Shown: positions 7,856 through 14,806 of the stretch, one piece after another
How the letters are laid out: each line of letters starts with the position of its first letter
Numbering within the stretch: position 1 is the stretch's first letter
Origin: an uncultured Burkholderiales bacterium
GTDB lineage: Bacteria > Pseudomonadota > Gammaproteobacteria > Burkholderiales > Burkholderiaceae_C
DNA: 42,001 bases
NCBI GenBank assembly: GCA_903892175.1
Contig: CAITHK010000083.1
Coordinates: forward strand, 1-42,001
Direction of reading: 5' to 3'
The notes under the pieces: generated by a model
Databases searched by the model: none
Seen by the model: only the letters and a program-made list of their open reading frames with translations
Told to the model about the DNA's origin: nothing
Program-made: the position numbers and the translations under genes

Positions 7856-8452
7856 ATGGACAACGAACAACCCGGGTTTTTCAAACGCGTGTGGCGCTTC
7901 TTGAAGAAACCAAGTGCCAAATATTCGCTGATCGGGATCGCCAGCACATCGTTTGTGGCGGGCATTATTTTTTGGGGTGGGTTCAACACCGCCATGGAGA
8001 TGACCAACACCTTGGAGTTTTGCACCACCTGTCACGAAATGCGTGACACGGTGTACCAAGAGTACAAAGAGACCATCCACTACAGCAACCGCACCGGTGT
8101 GCGCGCCATTTGCTCTGATTGTCATGTGCCCAAAGATTGGGTGCACAAAATGATCCGCAAGTCCAAGGCCAGTTTTGAGGTCTGGGGCAAGATCACCGGC
8201 AGCATCGACACCAAAGAAAAATTCGAAGCCAAGCGCATGGAGTTGGCAGGTCACGAGTGGCAACGCATGAAAGAAAGCAATTCACGCGAATGCCGCAATT
8301 GCCACAACTTTGATGCGATGAGCGCTGAATTGCAAAAACAAACGCCTTACAGAAAGCACATGAAAGCCAAAGAAGAAGGCAAAACATGCATCGACTGTCA
8401 CAAAGGCATTGCCCATCAATTGCCCAAAGAATACGAAGACCCTGACGAATGA
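7856..8452 (+). CDS. cymA: Tetraheme NapC/NirT-family cytochrome (CymA/MtoC-like)
   Basis: A 198-residue inner-membrane protein with a cytoplasmic N-terminus, one membrane anchor at about residues 23-45 and four haem sites in the periplasmic part: CTTCH (56-60), CSDCH (86-90), CRNCH (146-150) and CIDCH (178-182). NapC/CymA proteins exchange electrons between the quinone pool and periplasmic cytochromes. In the Mto pathway this member would pass electrons from MtoD to quinone. The length fits the short NapC/CymA type, not the pentaheme TorC type. A GGAG ribosome site lies about 10 bases before the ATG. Its stop overlaps the ccmF start (ATGATGG), which ties cytochrome synthesis to haem-attachment genes. 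Confidence 0.93.
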   Translation: MDNEQPGFFKRVWRFLKKPSAKYSLIGIASTSFVAGIIFWGGFNTAMEMTNTLEFCTTCHEMRDTVYQEYKETIHYSNRTGVRAICSDCHVPKDWVHKMIRKSKASFEVWGKITGSIDTKEKFEAKRMELAGHEWQRMKESNSRECRNCHNFDAMSAELQKQTPYRKHMKAKEEGKTCIDCHKGIAHQLPKEYEDPDE

Positions 8453-10377
8453 TGGTGCCTGAAATCGGGCAATTGGCCCTGGTGGTGGCGTTGTGTGTGG
8501 CTTTCATTCAAGGCACGCTGCCCTTGGTCGGTGCGCAGCAGGCTCGACCTGGCTGGGTGGCTTTGGCTCGCCCAGCCGCCCAAGCCCTGTTTGTCGCCAT
8601 GTCGGTGGCATTTGGTGTTTTGGTCTGGTCCTTCTACAGCAACGATTTTTCGGTCCAATATGTGGCCGAACATTCCAATGCCCAGTTGCCCGTGATCTAT
8701 CGCATCGGTGCTGTCTGGGGTGGCCATGAAGGCTCTTTGCTGCTGTGGGTCTACATGCTGGCGTGTTGGACCTTGGCGGTGGCACAGTTGTCGCGTCACC
8801 TGGACGATGAGATGGTGGCGCGCGTGTTGGGCGTGCTTGGCTTGGTGACCACCGGCTTGTTGTTGTTTGTGCTGTTCACCTCGAACCCGTTTGAGCGTTT
8901 GTGGCCCGCGCCTGGCAACGGGCGCGATCTCAACCCGCTGTTGCAAGACCCTGGCTTGGTGTTTCACCCGCCCATGCTCTACATGGGTTATGTGGGTTTT
9001 TCGGTGGCCTTTGCTTTTGCCATCGCCGCCTTGTTGTCGGGACAGTTGGACGCGGCCTGGGCCCGGTGGTCACGCCCTTGGACCACCGTGGCCTGGTCTT
9101 TTTTGACGGCGGGCATTGCACTGGGCTCGTGGTGGGCGTATGACGAGTTGGGCTGGGGGGGCTGGTGGTTTTGGGATCCGGTCGAAAACGCCTCCTTCAT
9201 GCCTTGGTTGGTGGGAACGGCCTTGCTGCATTCGTTGGCTGTGACAGACAAGCGCGGCAGTTTCAAAAACTGGACGGTGTTGCTGGCCATCAGCGCTTTT
9301 TCTTTGTCCCTGCTTGGGACATTCTTGGTGCGCTCGGGCGTGCTGACCTCGGTGCATGCCTTCGCCTCTGACCCGCGTCGTGGGGTGTTTATTTTGATTT
9401 TGCTGGCCTTGGTGGTCGGCGCATCGCTCACCTTGTTTGCCGCGCGGGCGCACCAGCACAGCCGTGGGGGATCGTTTGCACTGTTGTCGCGCGAAACACT
9501 GTTGCTGGTGGGTAATGTGTTTTTTGTGGTGGCAGCTTGCGCGGTGTTGCTGGGCACGGTGTACCCCTTGGTGATGGACGCGCTCAACTTGGGCAAGTTG
9601 TCGGTCGGCCCGCCTTACTTCAACACCGTCTTTGTGCCCATCATGTTGCCGGTTCTGGTCTTGATGGCGGTCGGCCCGTTGGCCCCCTGGAAGAATGCCT
9701 CGGCGCTTGTTTTGCTCAAGCACCTGCGCCTGGTGGCTGTGGCGGCTGTGATCGCCCCCCTGTGGGTGAGGTTGTCACTCGGTGAGGCCACGGTGATGAC
9801 CTATGTGGGCATCACGGTGGCTGCTTGGGTGGCCAGCTCGGTGCTCATGCAAGTGGTGCAGCGTGTGCGTGTGGGCATCCCGCCCGTGGCGTATTGGGGC
9901 ATGCAGTTGGCGCATGCGGGCATGGCCGTGTTTGTGGTGGGCGTCACTTTGGTGGGGGGCTACCAGCAAGAAAAAGATGTGCGGATGGAGCCGGGCGACA
10001 CCGCCACCTTGGGGGCTTACCAATTCAAACTGCTGGGCGTTGAGCCAGTCGATGGCCCCAATTACCAGGCCTCGCGTGCGACCTTTGAGGTCAGCCACAA
10101 CGCAGAAGTGCGTTTGACCTTGTTCCCTGAAAAACGGCGTTACTTTTCATCTGCCATGCCCATGACCGAGGCCGCGATTGATACTGGTGTAACGCGCGAC
10201 CTGTATGTGTCGCTGGGCGAGTTGCTGGATGGTTCGGCCTGGTCGGTGCGCGTGTTTGTCAAACCCTTTGTCGATTGGATTTGGGGCGGCTGCTTGCTGA
10301 TGGCCTTGGGGGGCTTGTTGGCGACCTTGGACCGCCGCTACCGTCGCCACACAGCCCGTGTGACGCATGAGGTGTGA
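8449..10377 (+). CDS. ccmF: Cytochrome c haem lyase subunit CcmF, copy 1 (mto-linked)
   Basis: A 642-residue polytopic inner-membrane protein that takes haem from CcmE and, with CcmH/CcmI, joins it to apocytochrome CXXCH cysteines. The tryptophan-rich haem-handling motif [19 protein letters not shown] is present. The histidines expected of a working CcmF are also present: [10 protein letters not shown] and [10 protein letters not shown] in the periplasmic loops, and ALLHSLAV and QLAHAGMA in helices. It overlaps the cymA stop by four bases and overlaps ccmH downstream. A paralogue of identical length lies at 14803. The set ccmF-ccmH-ccmI without other ccm genes resembles the layout of NrfE-F-G dedicated lyases, but the cytochromes here carry only standard CXXCH sites. 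Confidence 0.95.
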   Translation: MMVPEIGQLALVVALCVAFIQGTLPLVGAQQARPGWVALARPAAQALFVAMSVAFGVLVWSFYSNDFSVQYVAEHSNAQLPVIYRIGAVWGGHEGSLLLWVYMLACWTLAVAQLSRHLDDEMVARVLGVLGLVTTGLLLFVLFTSNPFERLWPAPGNGRDLNPLLQDPGLVFHPPMLYMGYVGFSVAFAFAIAALLSGQLDAAWARWSRPWTTVAWSFLTAGIALGSWWAYDELGWGGWWFWDPVENASFMPWLVGTALLHSLAVTDKRGSFKNWTVLLAISAFSLSLLGTFLVRSGVLTSVHAFASDPRRGVFILILLALVVGASLTLFAARAHQHSRGGSFALLSRETLLLVGNVFFVVAACAVLLGTVYPLVMDALNLGKLSVGPPYFNTVFVPIMLPVLVLMAVGPLAPWKNASALVLLKHLRLVAVAAVIAPLWVRLSLGEATVMTYVGITVAAWVASSVLMQVVQRVRVGIPPVAYWGMQLAHAGMAVFVVGVTLVGGYQQEKDVRMEPGDTATLGAYQFKLLGVEPVDGPNYQASRATFEVSHNAEVRLTLFPEKRRYFSSAMPMTEAAIDTGVTRDLYVSLGELLDGSAWSVRVFVKPFVDWIWGGCLLMALGGLLATLDRRYRRHTARVTHEV

Positions 10378-10378
10378 G

Positions 10379-10846
10379 ATGCACATGAAGACCCTGGCGG
10401 TGGTGGTGTGGTGTCTTTGCACCATGGCCTCGGCTTGGGCCAAAGAGGCTGTGCCTTTGGCCGAAGACCCGTTGGTGGAGCAGCGTTTGATCGTGATCTC
10501 TGAGGAGATGCGCTGTTTGGTGTGCCAAAACGAGTCTTTGGCTGGCTCGCGCGCCGAGTTGGCGCAAGACCTCAGGCGTGAGCTGCGCGCGTTGATCCAG
10601 AAAGGCAAAAGTGATGCGGACATCAAAGCATTCATGGTGGCGCGGTATGGCGACTTTGTCTTGTACCGCCCGCCTGTGAGCCAACGAACTTGGCTGCTTT
10701 GGCTGGGACCCTTTGCGTTGCTGCTGTGGGCCTTGGTGATGCTGTTGCGCCACCTGCGCACGCTCAAGCCCCTTGAAACGCCTCGCGAGTTGTCGGCCCA
10801 AGAGCAGCAGCGGGTGCAGGAATTGATGCAGAAAGATGCGCCATGA
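10379..10846 (+). CDS. ccmH: CcmH (CcmL-type) apocytochrome thioreductase, copy 1
   Basis: A short CcmH of about 155 residues. It has a signal sequence (TLAVVVWCLCTMASAWA), a periplasmic domain with the redox pair in MRCLVCQNES, and one C-terminal membrane helix (LLWLGPFALLLWALVMLL). CcmH keeps the apocytochrome haem-site cysteines reduced and belongs to the haem-lyase complex. The track starts at 10367, overlapping ccmF. The ATG at 10379 is preferred because AGGTG sits four bases ahead of it; 10385 is also possible. It overlaps ccmI by four bases. It keeps the same LRC/MRC core as copy 2 at 17303, so both copies look functional. Confidence 0.93.
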   Translation: MHMKTLAVVVWCLCTMASAWAKEAVPLAEDPLVEQRLIVISEEMRCLVCQNESLAGSRAELAQDLRRELRALIQKGKSDADIKAFMVARYGDFVLYRPPVSQRTWLLWLGPFALLLWALVMLLRHLRTLKPLETPRELSAQEQQRVQELMQKDAP

Positions 10847-12051
10847 TTGTTTTTGTTGTTGCCACGTTGGCCTTGTTCGCTGTGGTGCTGCTGCTGTTGT
10901 GCCGGCCTTTCATGGGCAAGCGCACATCGTTGGGCGTGAGACATGCACACGTCAATGCGCTGGCATACCAAGAACACAGGCGTCGCCTGGACATGGATTT
11001 GGCCGAGGGTTCGCTGTCGCCACACGACCATGCGCAGGCCCAGCGCGAGTTGGCCCAGCGCGTGCTCGACGAATCGCACGGTGACCCCTCGGCTGCTCAG
11101 GCCTCTTACCCCACGCCCACACGCACGCTGGTGGCTGTTGGCTTGTGGCTACCTGTGACGGCCGTGTGTTTGTACCTGTGGCTAGGAACACCCGAGGCCA
11201 TCGAGGGGCCTGCCGCAACCAATTCTGCAGCGGCCCAAGAGGTGGAGCAGATGGTGGCTGGCTTGGTGCAAAAGCTCAAGCTTGACCCCAACAACCCCAA
11301 AGGATGGGCCATGTTGGCGCGCTCCTACAAAGTGATGGGTCGCCCGCTGGATGCTGAAAAAGCCTATGCACGTGCAGCGCAGGTGATGCCCTTGGATGCC
11401 CAGATGTTGGCGGACTATGCTGATGTGGCGGCCACCAATGCCAATGGCAATTTCGCAGGTAAGCCCGCTGCCTTGATTCAGCAGGCGTTGGCGGCTGACC
11501 CCAACCATCCAATGGCGCTGTGGCTGGCTGGCACGGCGGCCTTTCGTGCTGAGCGTTACACCGAGGCGATTCAAACCTGGACCCGCTTGCAGGCGCTGTT
11601 GCCGCCAGATTCGGACGACGCACAAACATTGGTTGACGCGATCCAAGAGGCGCGTGACAGCGGCGGCACCTTGACTGCGCCCGTCTCGGCGCTCGCGCCC
11701 AAACCCGCCGTCAAGATCGAGGGTGCGGTGGAGTTGGACCGAGGGCTGCAGGGCAAGGTGCTGCCCTCGGATGTGTTGATGGTCATTGCCCGTCGACCTG
11801 GTGAGCGCATGCCGCTGGCGGTGTTTCGCTCCAAGGTGGCGGACTTTCCGCAAGCCTTTGTGATCGATGACAGCCTGCGCATGGGAGAAGGCGTGAGCTT
11901 GTCGGCCCATCCGAAGATCGAATTGGAGGCGCGTGTCTCCAAGTCAGGCCAAGCCAAACCCGAACCGGGGGATTTGTATTCAGCCACCACACCGACGGTC
12001 ACGTCGGCCAAGTCTAAGTTGAACTTGCGCCTGGATGCGGTTCGTCCTTGA
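10843..12051 (+). CDS. ccmI: CcmI-type TPR apocytochrome chaperone, copy 1
   Basis: A 402-residue protein with two N-terminal membrane helices (about 1-20 and 96-115) that flank a cytoplasmic loop. TPR repeats follow at about 130-265 (LDPNNPKGWAMLARSYKVMGRPLDAEKAYARAAQ), then a C-terminal periplasmic domain (DVLMVIARRPGERMPLAVFR). CcmI binds the C-terminal helix of apocytochromes and delivers them to CcmF-CcmH. The start overlaps the ccmH stop (ATGA). It is the last gene of the mto-linked transcript and faces a hemerythrin gene on the other strand. The paralogue at 17775 is longer, and the two differ most in the N-terminal loop. Confidence 0.92.
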   Translation: MIVFVVATLALFAVVLLLLCRPFMGKRTSLGVRHAHVNALAYQEHRRRLDMDLAEGSLSPHDHAQAQRELAQRVLDESHGDPSAAQASYPTPTRTLVAVGLWLPVTAVCLYLWLGTPEAIEGPAATNSAAAQEVEQMVAGLVQKLKLDPNNPKGWAMLARSYKVMGRPLDAEKAYARAAQVMPLDAQMLADYADVAATNANGNFAGKPAALIQQALAADPNHPMALWLAGTAAFRAERYTEAIQTWTRLQALLPPDSDDAQTLVDAIQEARDSGGTLTAPVSALAPKPAVKIEGAVELDRGLQGKVLPSDVLMVIARRPGERMPLAVFRSKVADFPQAFVIDDSLRMGEGVSLSAHPKIELEARVSKSGQAKPEPGDLYSATTPTVTSAKSKLNLRLDAVRP

Positions 12052-12055
12052 AGTG

Positions 12056-12074
12056 TCAGCGCCCGTCGCGCTGA
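12056..12074. terminator. Hairpin between convergent ccmI and hemerythrin genes
   Basis: Arms TCAGCGC and GCGCTGA pair exactly around a five-base loop, directly after the ccmI stop and 10 bases from the 3' end of the opposing hemerythrin gene. There is no T run on either side, so termination would probably need help from Rho. Confidence 0.4.
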
Positions 12075-12084
12075 GTGGACCTGT

Positions 12085-12624
12085 TCAGATGTGGGCGGCC
12101 AGATAGCTGGGACGGTGCATCATGTGCAAGGACAAATCTAGGGCTTGCATGTGGTTTGGGTTGCGACTCAGGATGCGATGCGCCAAGGGTAAAAACTCTC
12201 GCTCTTCAAAACGTGCGTGGTGTTGGTACTGCTCCACCAACTGGGTCAAGCAATCGGTGTTGAGTTGATGGTCGCTGCCTTTGGCTATTTTTTTCAACTC
12301 AGGTTCTATCGTGTGCCAAAGCGATTCGAGCCTGCGGTGTTGGCGCACCAACTCTTCCACCATGTCGTCCACGCGCGCCCGCTCTGAGCCGAGCGTTGCG
12401 CTTTGGCTGACGGCAGGAAACAAAGCGCGCTCCTCATCGCTGTGGTGGACTTGCACCGAGTTTTTGAAAAAGGCCAAGGCGTTGAGGGCTGTTTTTTTGG
12501 CCAATTCGGCAGGGGCCAACAGTGCTGGCAACTCGGCCAAGCGGTCGAGCTGGATCACGATGCCGAAATGCGAATGGGTGAAGTCTTCCAGTGGATGGCT
12601 GGATGCTTGGGTGCTTGTGTTCAT
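12085..12624 (-). CDS. Hemerythrin HHE-domain protein 2
   Basis: A 179-residue protein predicted to form a four-helix bundle that binds a di-iron centre. Visible ligand-type motifs are FTHSHFG, VQVHHSDEERALFP, LVRQHRRLE and YQHHARFEEREFLPLAHRI. No signal peptide or membrane segment is seen, so it should be cytoplasmic. The track extends to a TTG at 12645, but the ATG at 12624 has a good AAGGGG site six bases ahead, so that start is used. It lies 17 bases after another hemerythrin gene and is probably co-transcribed. Family members bind oxygen, nitric oxide or iron, or act as sensors; which applies here is unknown. Its place between two cytochrome-maturation sets is unusual. Confidence 0.85.
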   Translation of the reverse strand: MNTSTQASSHPLEDFTHSHFGIVIQLDRLAELPALLAPAELAKKTALNALAFFKNSVQVHHSDEERALFPAVSQSATLGSERARVDDMVEELVRQHRRLESLWHTIEPELKKIAKGSDHQLNTDCLTQLVEQYQHHARFEEREFLPLAHRILSRNPNHMQALDLSLHMMHRPSYLAAHI

Positions 12625-12641
12625 GGTTTGCCCCTTGTGTG

Positions 12642-13226
12642 TCAATGGCGCCCCAGTCCGATGGGTTCGGGTGCATTCATGGTGATGCGTGTGAACAATC
12701 GGTCGTACAAGGGCTCATGGGGGTATTTGCCGGTGAGCGGGTCGGCGTTGGTTTCAAACGCAGCATCCAAGGCCGCCCAGTCTTCGTCGGTCAAGACCTT
12801 GAGGGCTTCCGGAATCACCACGGTTTCTTCCATTTGCATGTGCTGCACATAGAAGTCTAAAAATGTGTTTGTGGCGTGTTCGAAGGCTGGGCGTCTGGAT
12901 TCACCCAGCAATTCCCAAGCCAGCAACAGGTGCTGGAGTTCTCGCACATTGGACTCACCCTTGGCATGGTCTTTTTCCAGTTGCTGGATCACCACCTGGC
13001 AGTGGGGTGAACGTTTGGCGACAGGAGGAAACAAGAGCGCAGACTCTTTGGTGTGGTGCAAGCGCTCTGGAAACTCGTCGATGTAGAACAGCATGGCGCG
13101 CAGCACATCGAAAAACATTTCAGGCTGGTCTTTGGGGCCTCGCTTGAGCATCATGCGCAAAGACTGCAGCATGGCAGACAAGGCAGCATGTTCTTCGCGG
13201 ATGATTCGAATACTGGGGTGGTTCAT
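12642..13226 (-). CDS. Hemerythrin HHE-domain protein 1
   Basis: A 194-residue hemerythrin-like protein. Helical segments carry the expected iron-binding residues: IIREEHAALSAML, ERLHHTKESALLFPPV, LEKDHAKGES and FYVQHMQMEETVVIPEAL. No export signal is seen. The ATG at 13226 has an AGGAGA ribosome site eight bases upstream. It is transcribed away from ccmC across a shared 180-base intergenic region and leads a two-gene unit with the next hemerythrin. The family is confident, the physiological role is not. Candidate roles are protecting against oxygen or NO, or handling iron in a cell that exchanges electrons with iron. Confidence 0.87.
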   Translation of the reverse strand: MNHPSIRIIREEHAALSAMLQSLRMMLKRGPKDQPEMFFDVLRAMLFYIDEFPERLHHTKESALLFPPVAKRSPHCQVVIQQLEKDHAKGESNVRELQHLLLAWELLGESRRPAFEHATNTFLDFYVQHMQMEETVVIPEALKVLTDEDWAALDAAFETNADPLTGKYPHEPLYDRLFTRITMNAPEPIGLGRH

Positions 13227-13289
13227 GAGTGTGTCTCCTGGTGTCTTTTTGGAAGTGATTTCAGAATCTCACGGACTGAAGCATTCCGA

Positions 13290-13365
13290 GTTGATCCAAG
13301 TCAACAGATGTCTTGGCAGGGTCATCCCTTTGTCTCGTGTTGGACAGGTGGCAAGTGCGTAAAAT
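13290..13365 (+). promoter_or_regulatory. Possible control region of the ccmC operon
   Basis: Between the divergent hemerythrin and ccmC genes there is a GTTGA/TCAAC inverted repeat with a six-base centre (13290-13305). Further on is a TAAAAT -10-like element (13360-13365), preceded at 16 bases by a weak TGTTGG. It is the only candidate promoter for ccmC that could be found here, and the match is modest. Confidence 0.25.
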
Positions 13366-13407
13366 CGGTTCACTGACACAGCGTTCACAGCGCGCAAAGA
13401 CACATCG

Positions 13408-14166
13408 GTGATACATCCCACGCGAACCGGCATCCACTGGTTTTATTACGCTGCTCCGCAGACTTTTTATGGCTTGGCAGCTCGCCTGTGGCCTGGGTGC
13501 GCCGTCTTGGCCAGCGCCTTGTTGGCGGCAGGCCTATGGCTGGGCTTCATGGTGGCGCCCACCGATTTCCAGCAAGGTGAGGGCTACCGCATCATCTTTG
13601 TCCATGTCCCCGCATCGTGGATGTCGATGGTGATTTACTTGGCCATGGCGTTTTGGAGCGTGCTGGGGCTGACCTTCAACACACGCTTGTCGGGCATGAT
13701 GACCCGCGCCTTGGCGCCCACTGGGGCCTTGTTTGCTTTTCTGTCGTTGTGGACCGGTGCGCTGTGGGGCAAGCCGATGTGGGGCGCTTGGTGGGTGTGG
13801 GATGCACGTTTGACCTCAGAGCTGATTCTTTTCTTTTTGTATTTGGGCTATATCGCCTTGACGTCGGCAATCGACGACACCCGTCGGGGCGACCGCGCCG
13901 GAGCGCTGGTGGCCATCGTGGGGGCGATCAATGTGCCGATCATTTATTTCTCGGTCAAATGGTGGAACACCTTGCACCAAGGCGCGTCAGTCTCCTTGAC
14001 CAAATCGCCTTCCATGGCCGCGGTCATGCTGTGGGCCATGTTGTTGATGGCTTTGGCTTTTTGGTTGTACACCCTGGCCTTGGTGCTCTACCGTGTGCGC
14101 ACCTTGATCTTGCAGCGTGAACGCCACGCCGCGTGGGTGCAAGACTTGCAGGAGGTGCAGCAATGA
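13408..14166 (+). CDS. ccmC: CcmC haem-handling protein
   Basis: A 252-residue inner-membrane protein with six predicted helices. It has the haem-handling motif WGAWWVWDARLTSELIL and flanking histidines (IIFVHVPASW, WWNTLHQGAS). CcmC loads haem onto CcmE. The only usable in-frame start is GTG at 13408: the frame is open back to 13363 but holds no ATG, GTG or TTG. It is the first gene of the second ccm operon and overlaps ccmD by four bases. In most System I operons ccmA and ccmB come directly before ccmC; here they are absent and the hemerythrin pair occupies that side. Confidence 0.95.
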   Translation: MIHPTRTGIHWFYYAAPQTFYGLAARLWPGCAVLASALLAAGLWLGFMVAPTDFQQGEGYRIIFVHVPASWMSMVIYLAMAFWSVLGLTFNTRLSGMMTRALAPTGALFAFLSLWTGALWGKPMWGAWWVWDARLTSELILFFLYLGYIALTSAIDDTRRGDRAGALVAIVGAINVPIIYFSVKWWNTLHQGASVSLTKSPSMAAVMLWAMLLMALAFWLYTLALVLYRVRTLILQRERHAAWVQDLQEVQQ

Positions 14167-14354
14167 CCTGGAACAGTTGGGCTGATTTTTGGGCCATGGG
14201 TGGCTATGCGGTGTATGTCTGGGCCAGCATGGGCATGACCTTTGGCTTGTTGGCCCTGGAAGTGTTGCAAGCGCGTTGGGCGCGGGCCCAAGTTCTGGCG
14301 CAGTTGCGCGCCGAACGTGTCTTGGCCGAATTACCCGCAGAGGATGTGCATTGA
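14163..14354 (+). CDS. ccmD: CcmD small membrane protein
   Basis: A 63-residue protein with one membrane helix ([21 protein letters not shown]) and a basic cytoplasmic tail, typical of CcmD. CcmD helps release haem-loaded CcmE from the CcmABC complex. The track extends it upstream to a GTG at 14133 inside ccmC, but the ATG at 14163 overlaps the ccmC stop by four bases as elsewhere in this operon. It overlaps ccmE by one base (TGATG). Confidence 0.88.
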   Translation: MTWNSWADFWAMGGYAVYVWASMGMTFGLLALEVLQARWARAQVLAQLRAERVLAELPAEDVH

Positions 14355-14806
14355 TGAAACCCAGAACCAAACGCTTTGCTCTGATTGCCGCAGGCATCAT
14401 GGTGTTGGCCGCGGCAGCGGCTTTTGTGTTGAATGCTTTTCAAAGCAACTTGGTGTTCTTTTTCACGCCGACCCAAGTCAACCAGGGTGAAGCCCCCAAG
14501 GGCCGCATGTTTCGTGCCGGTGGCATGGTGAAAGAAGGCAGTTTGCAACGCGACGGCAACACGGTTCGGTTTGTCATCACCGACACCGCGAAAGACATGA
14601 CGGTCACCTTTGTGGGCTTGCTGCCCGACTTGTTCAAAGAGGGCCGTGGTGTGGTGGCGCAAGGCAAACTGGGTGATGACGGTGTGTTTGTGGCCAGCGA
14701 GGTGCTGGCCAAGCACGACGAAAACTACATGCCGCCTGAAGCCAAGCATGCCTTGGACCAAGCGGCTGCGGCGAAGGCTGCGCAATCGGTGAAAGAGACC
14801 CCATGA
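14354..14806 (+). CDS. ccmE: CcmE periplasmic haem chaperone
   Basis: A 150-residue protein with an N-terminal membrane anchor (about 9-29) and an OB-fold periplasmic domain. It ends with the haem-binding motif [12 protein letters not shown], where His121 is the covalent haem ligand and Tyr125 the axial ligand. CcmE carries haem from CcmC to CcmF. The track's longer frame from 14189 runs through ccmD; the ATG at 14354 is the family start. Only one ccmE is present in the window, so both CcmF copies would draw on it. Confidence 0.95.
   Translation: MKPRTKRFALIAAGIMVLAAAAAFVLNAFQSNLVFFFTPTQVNQGEAPKGRMFRAGGMVKEGSLQRDGNTVRFVITDTAKDMTVTFVGLLPDLFKEGRGVVAQGKLGDDGVFVASEVLAKHDENYMPPEAKHALDQAAAAKAAQSVKETP

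Noticed and set aside
7856-8452. NapC or NrfH role in nitrate/nitrite reduction for the tetraheme protein
   Set aside because: No nap, nrf or tor genes lie nearby, and its neighbours are mto genes, so a CymA/MtoC role fits better.
8449-12051. Reading ccmF-ccmH-ccmI copy 1 as nrfE-nrfF-nrfG
   Set aside because: No nrfA or any CXXCK haem site is present, and the proteins match the ccm copies nearby. The likeness is in gene layout only.
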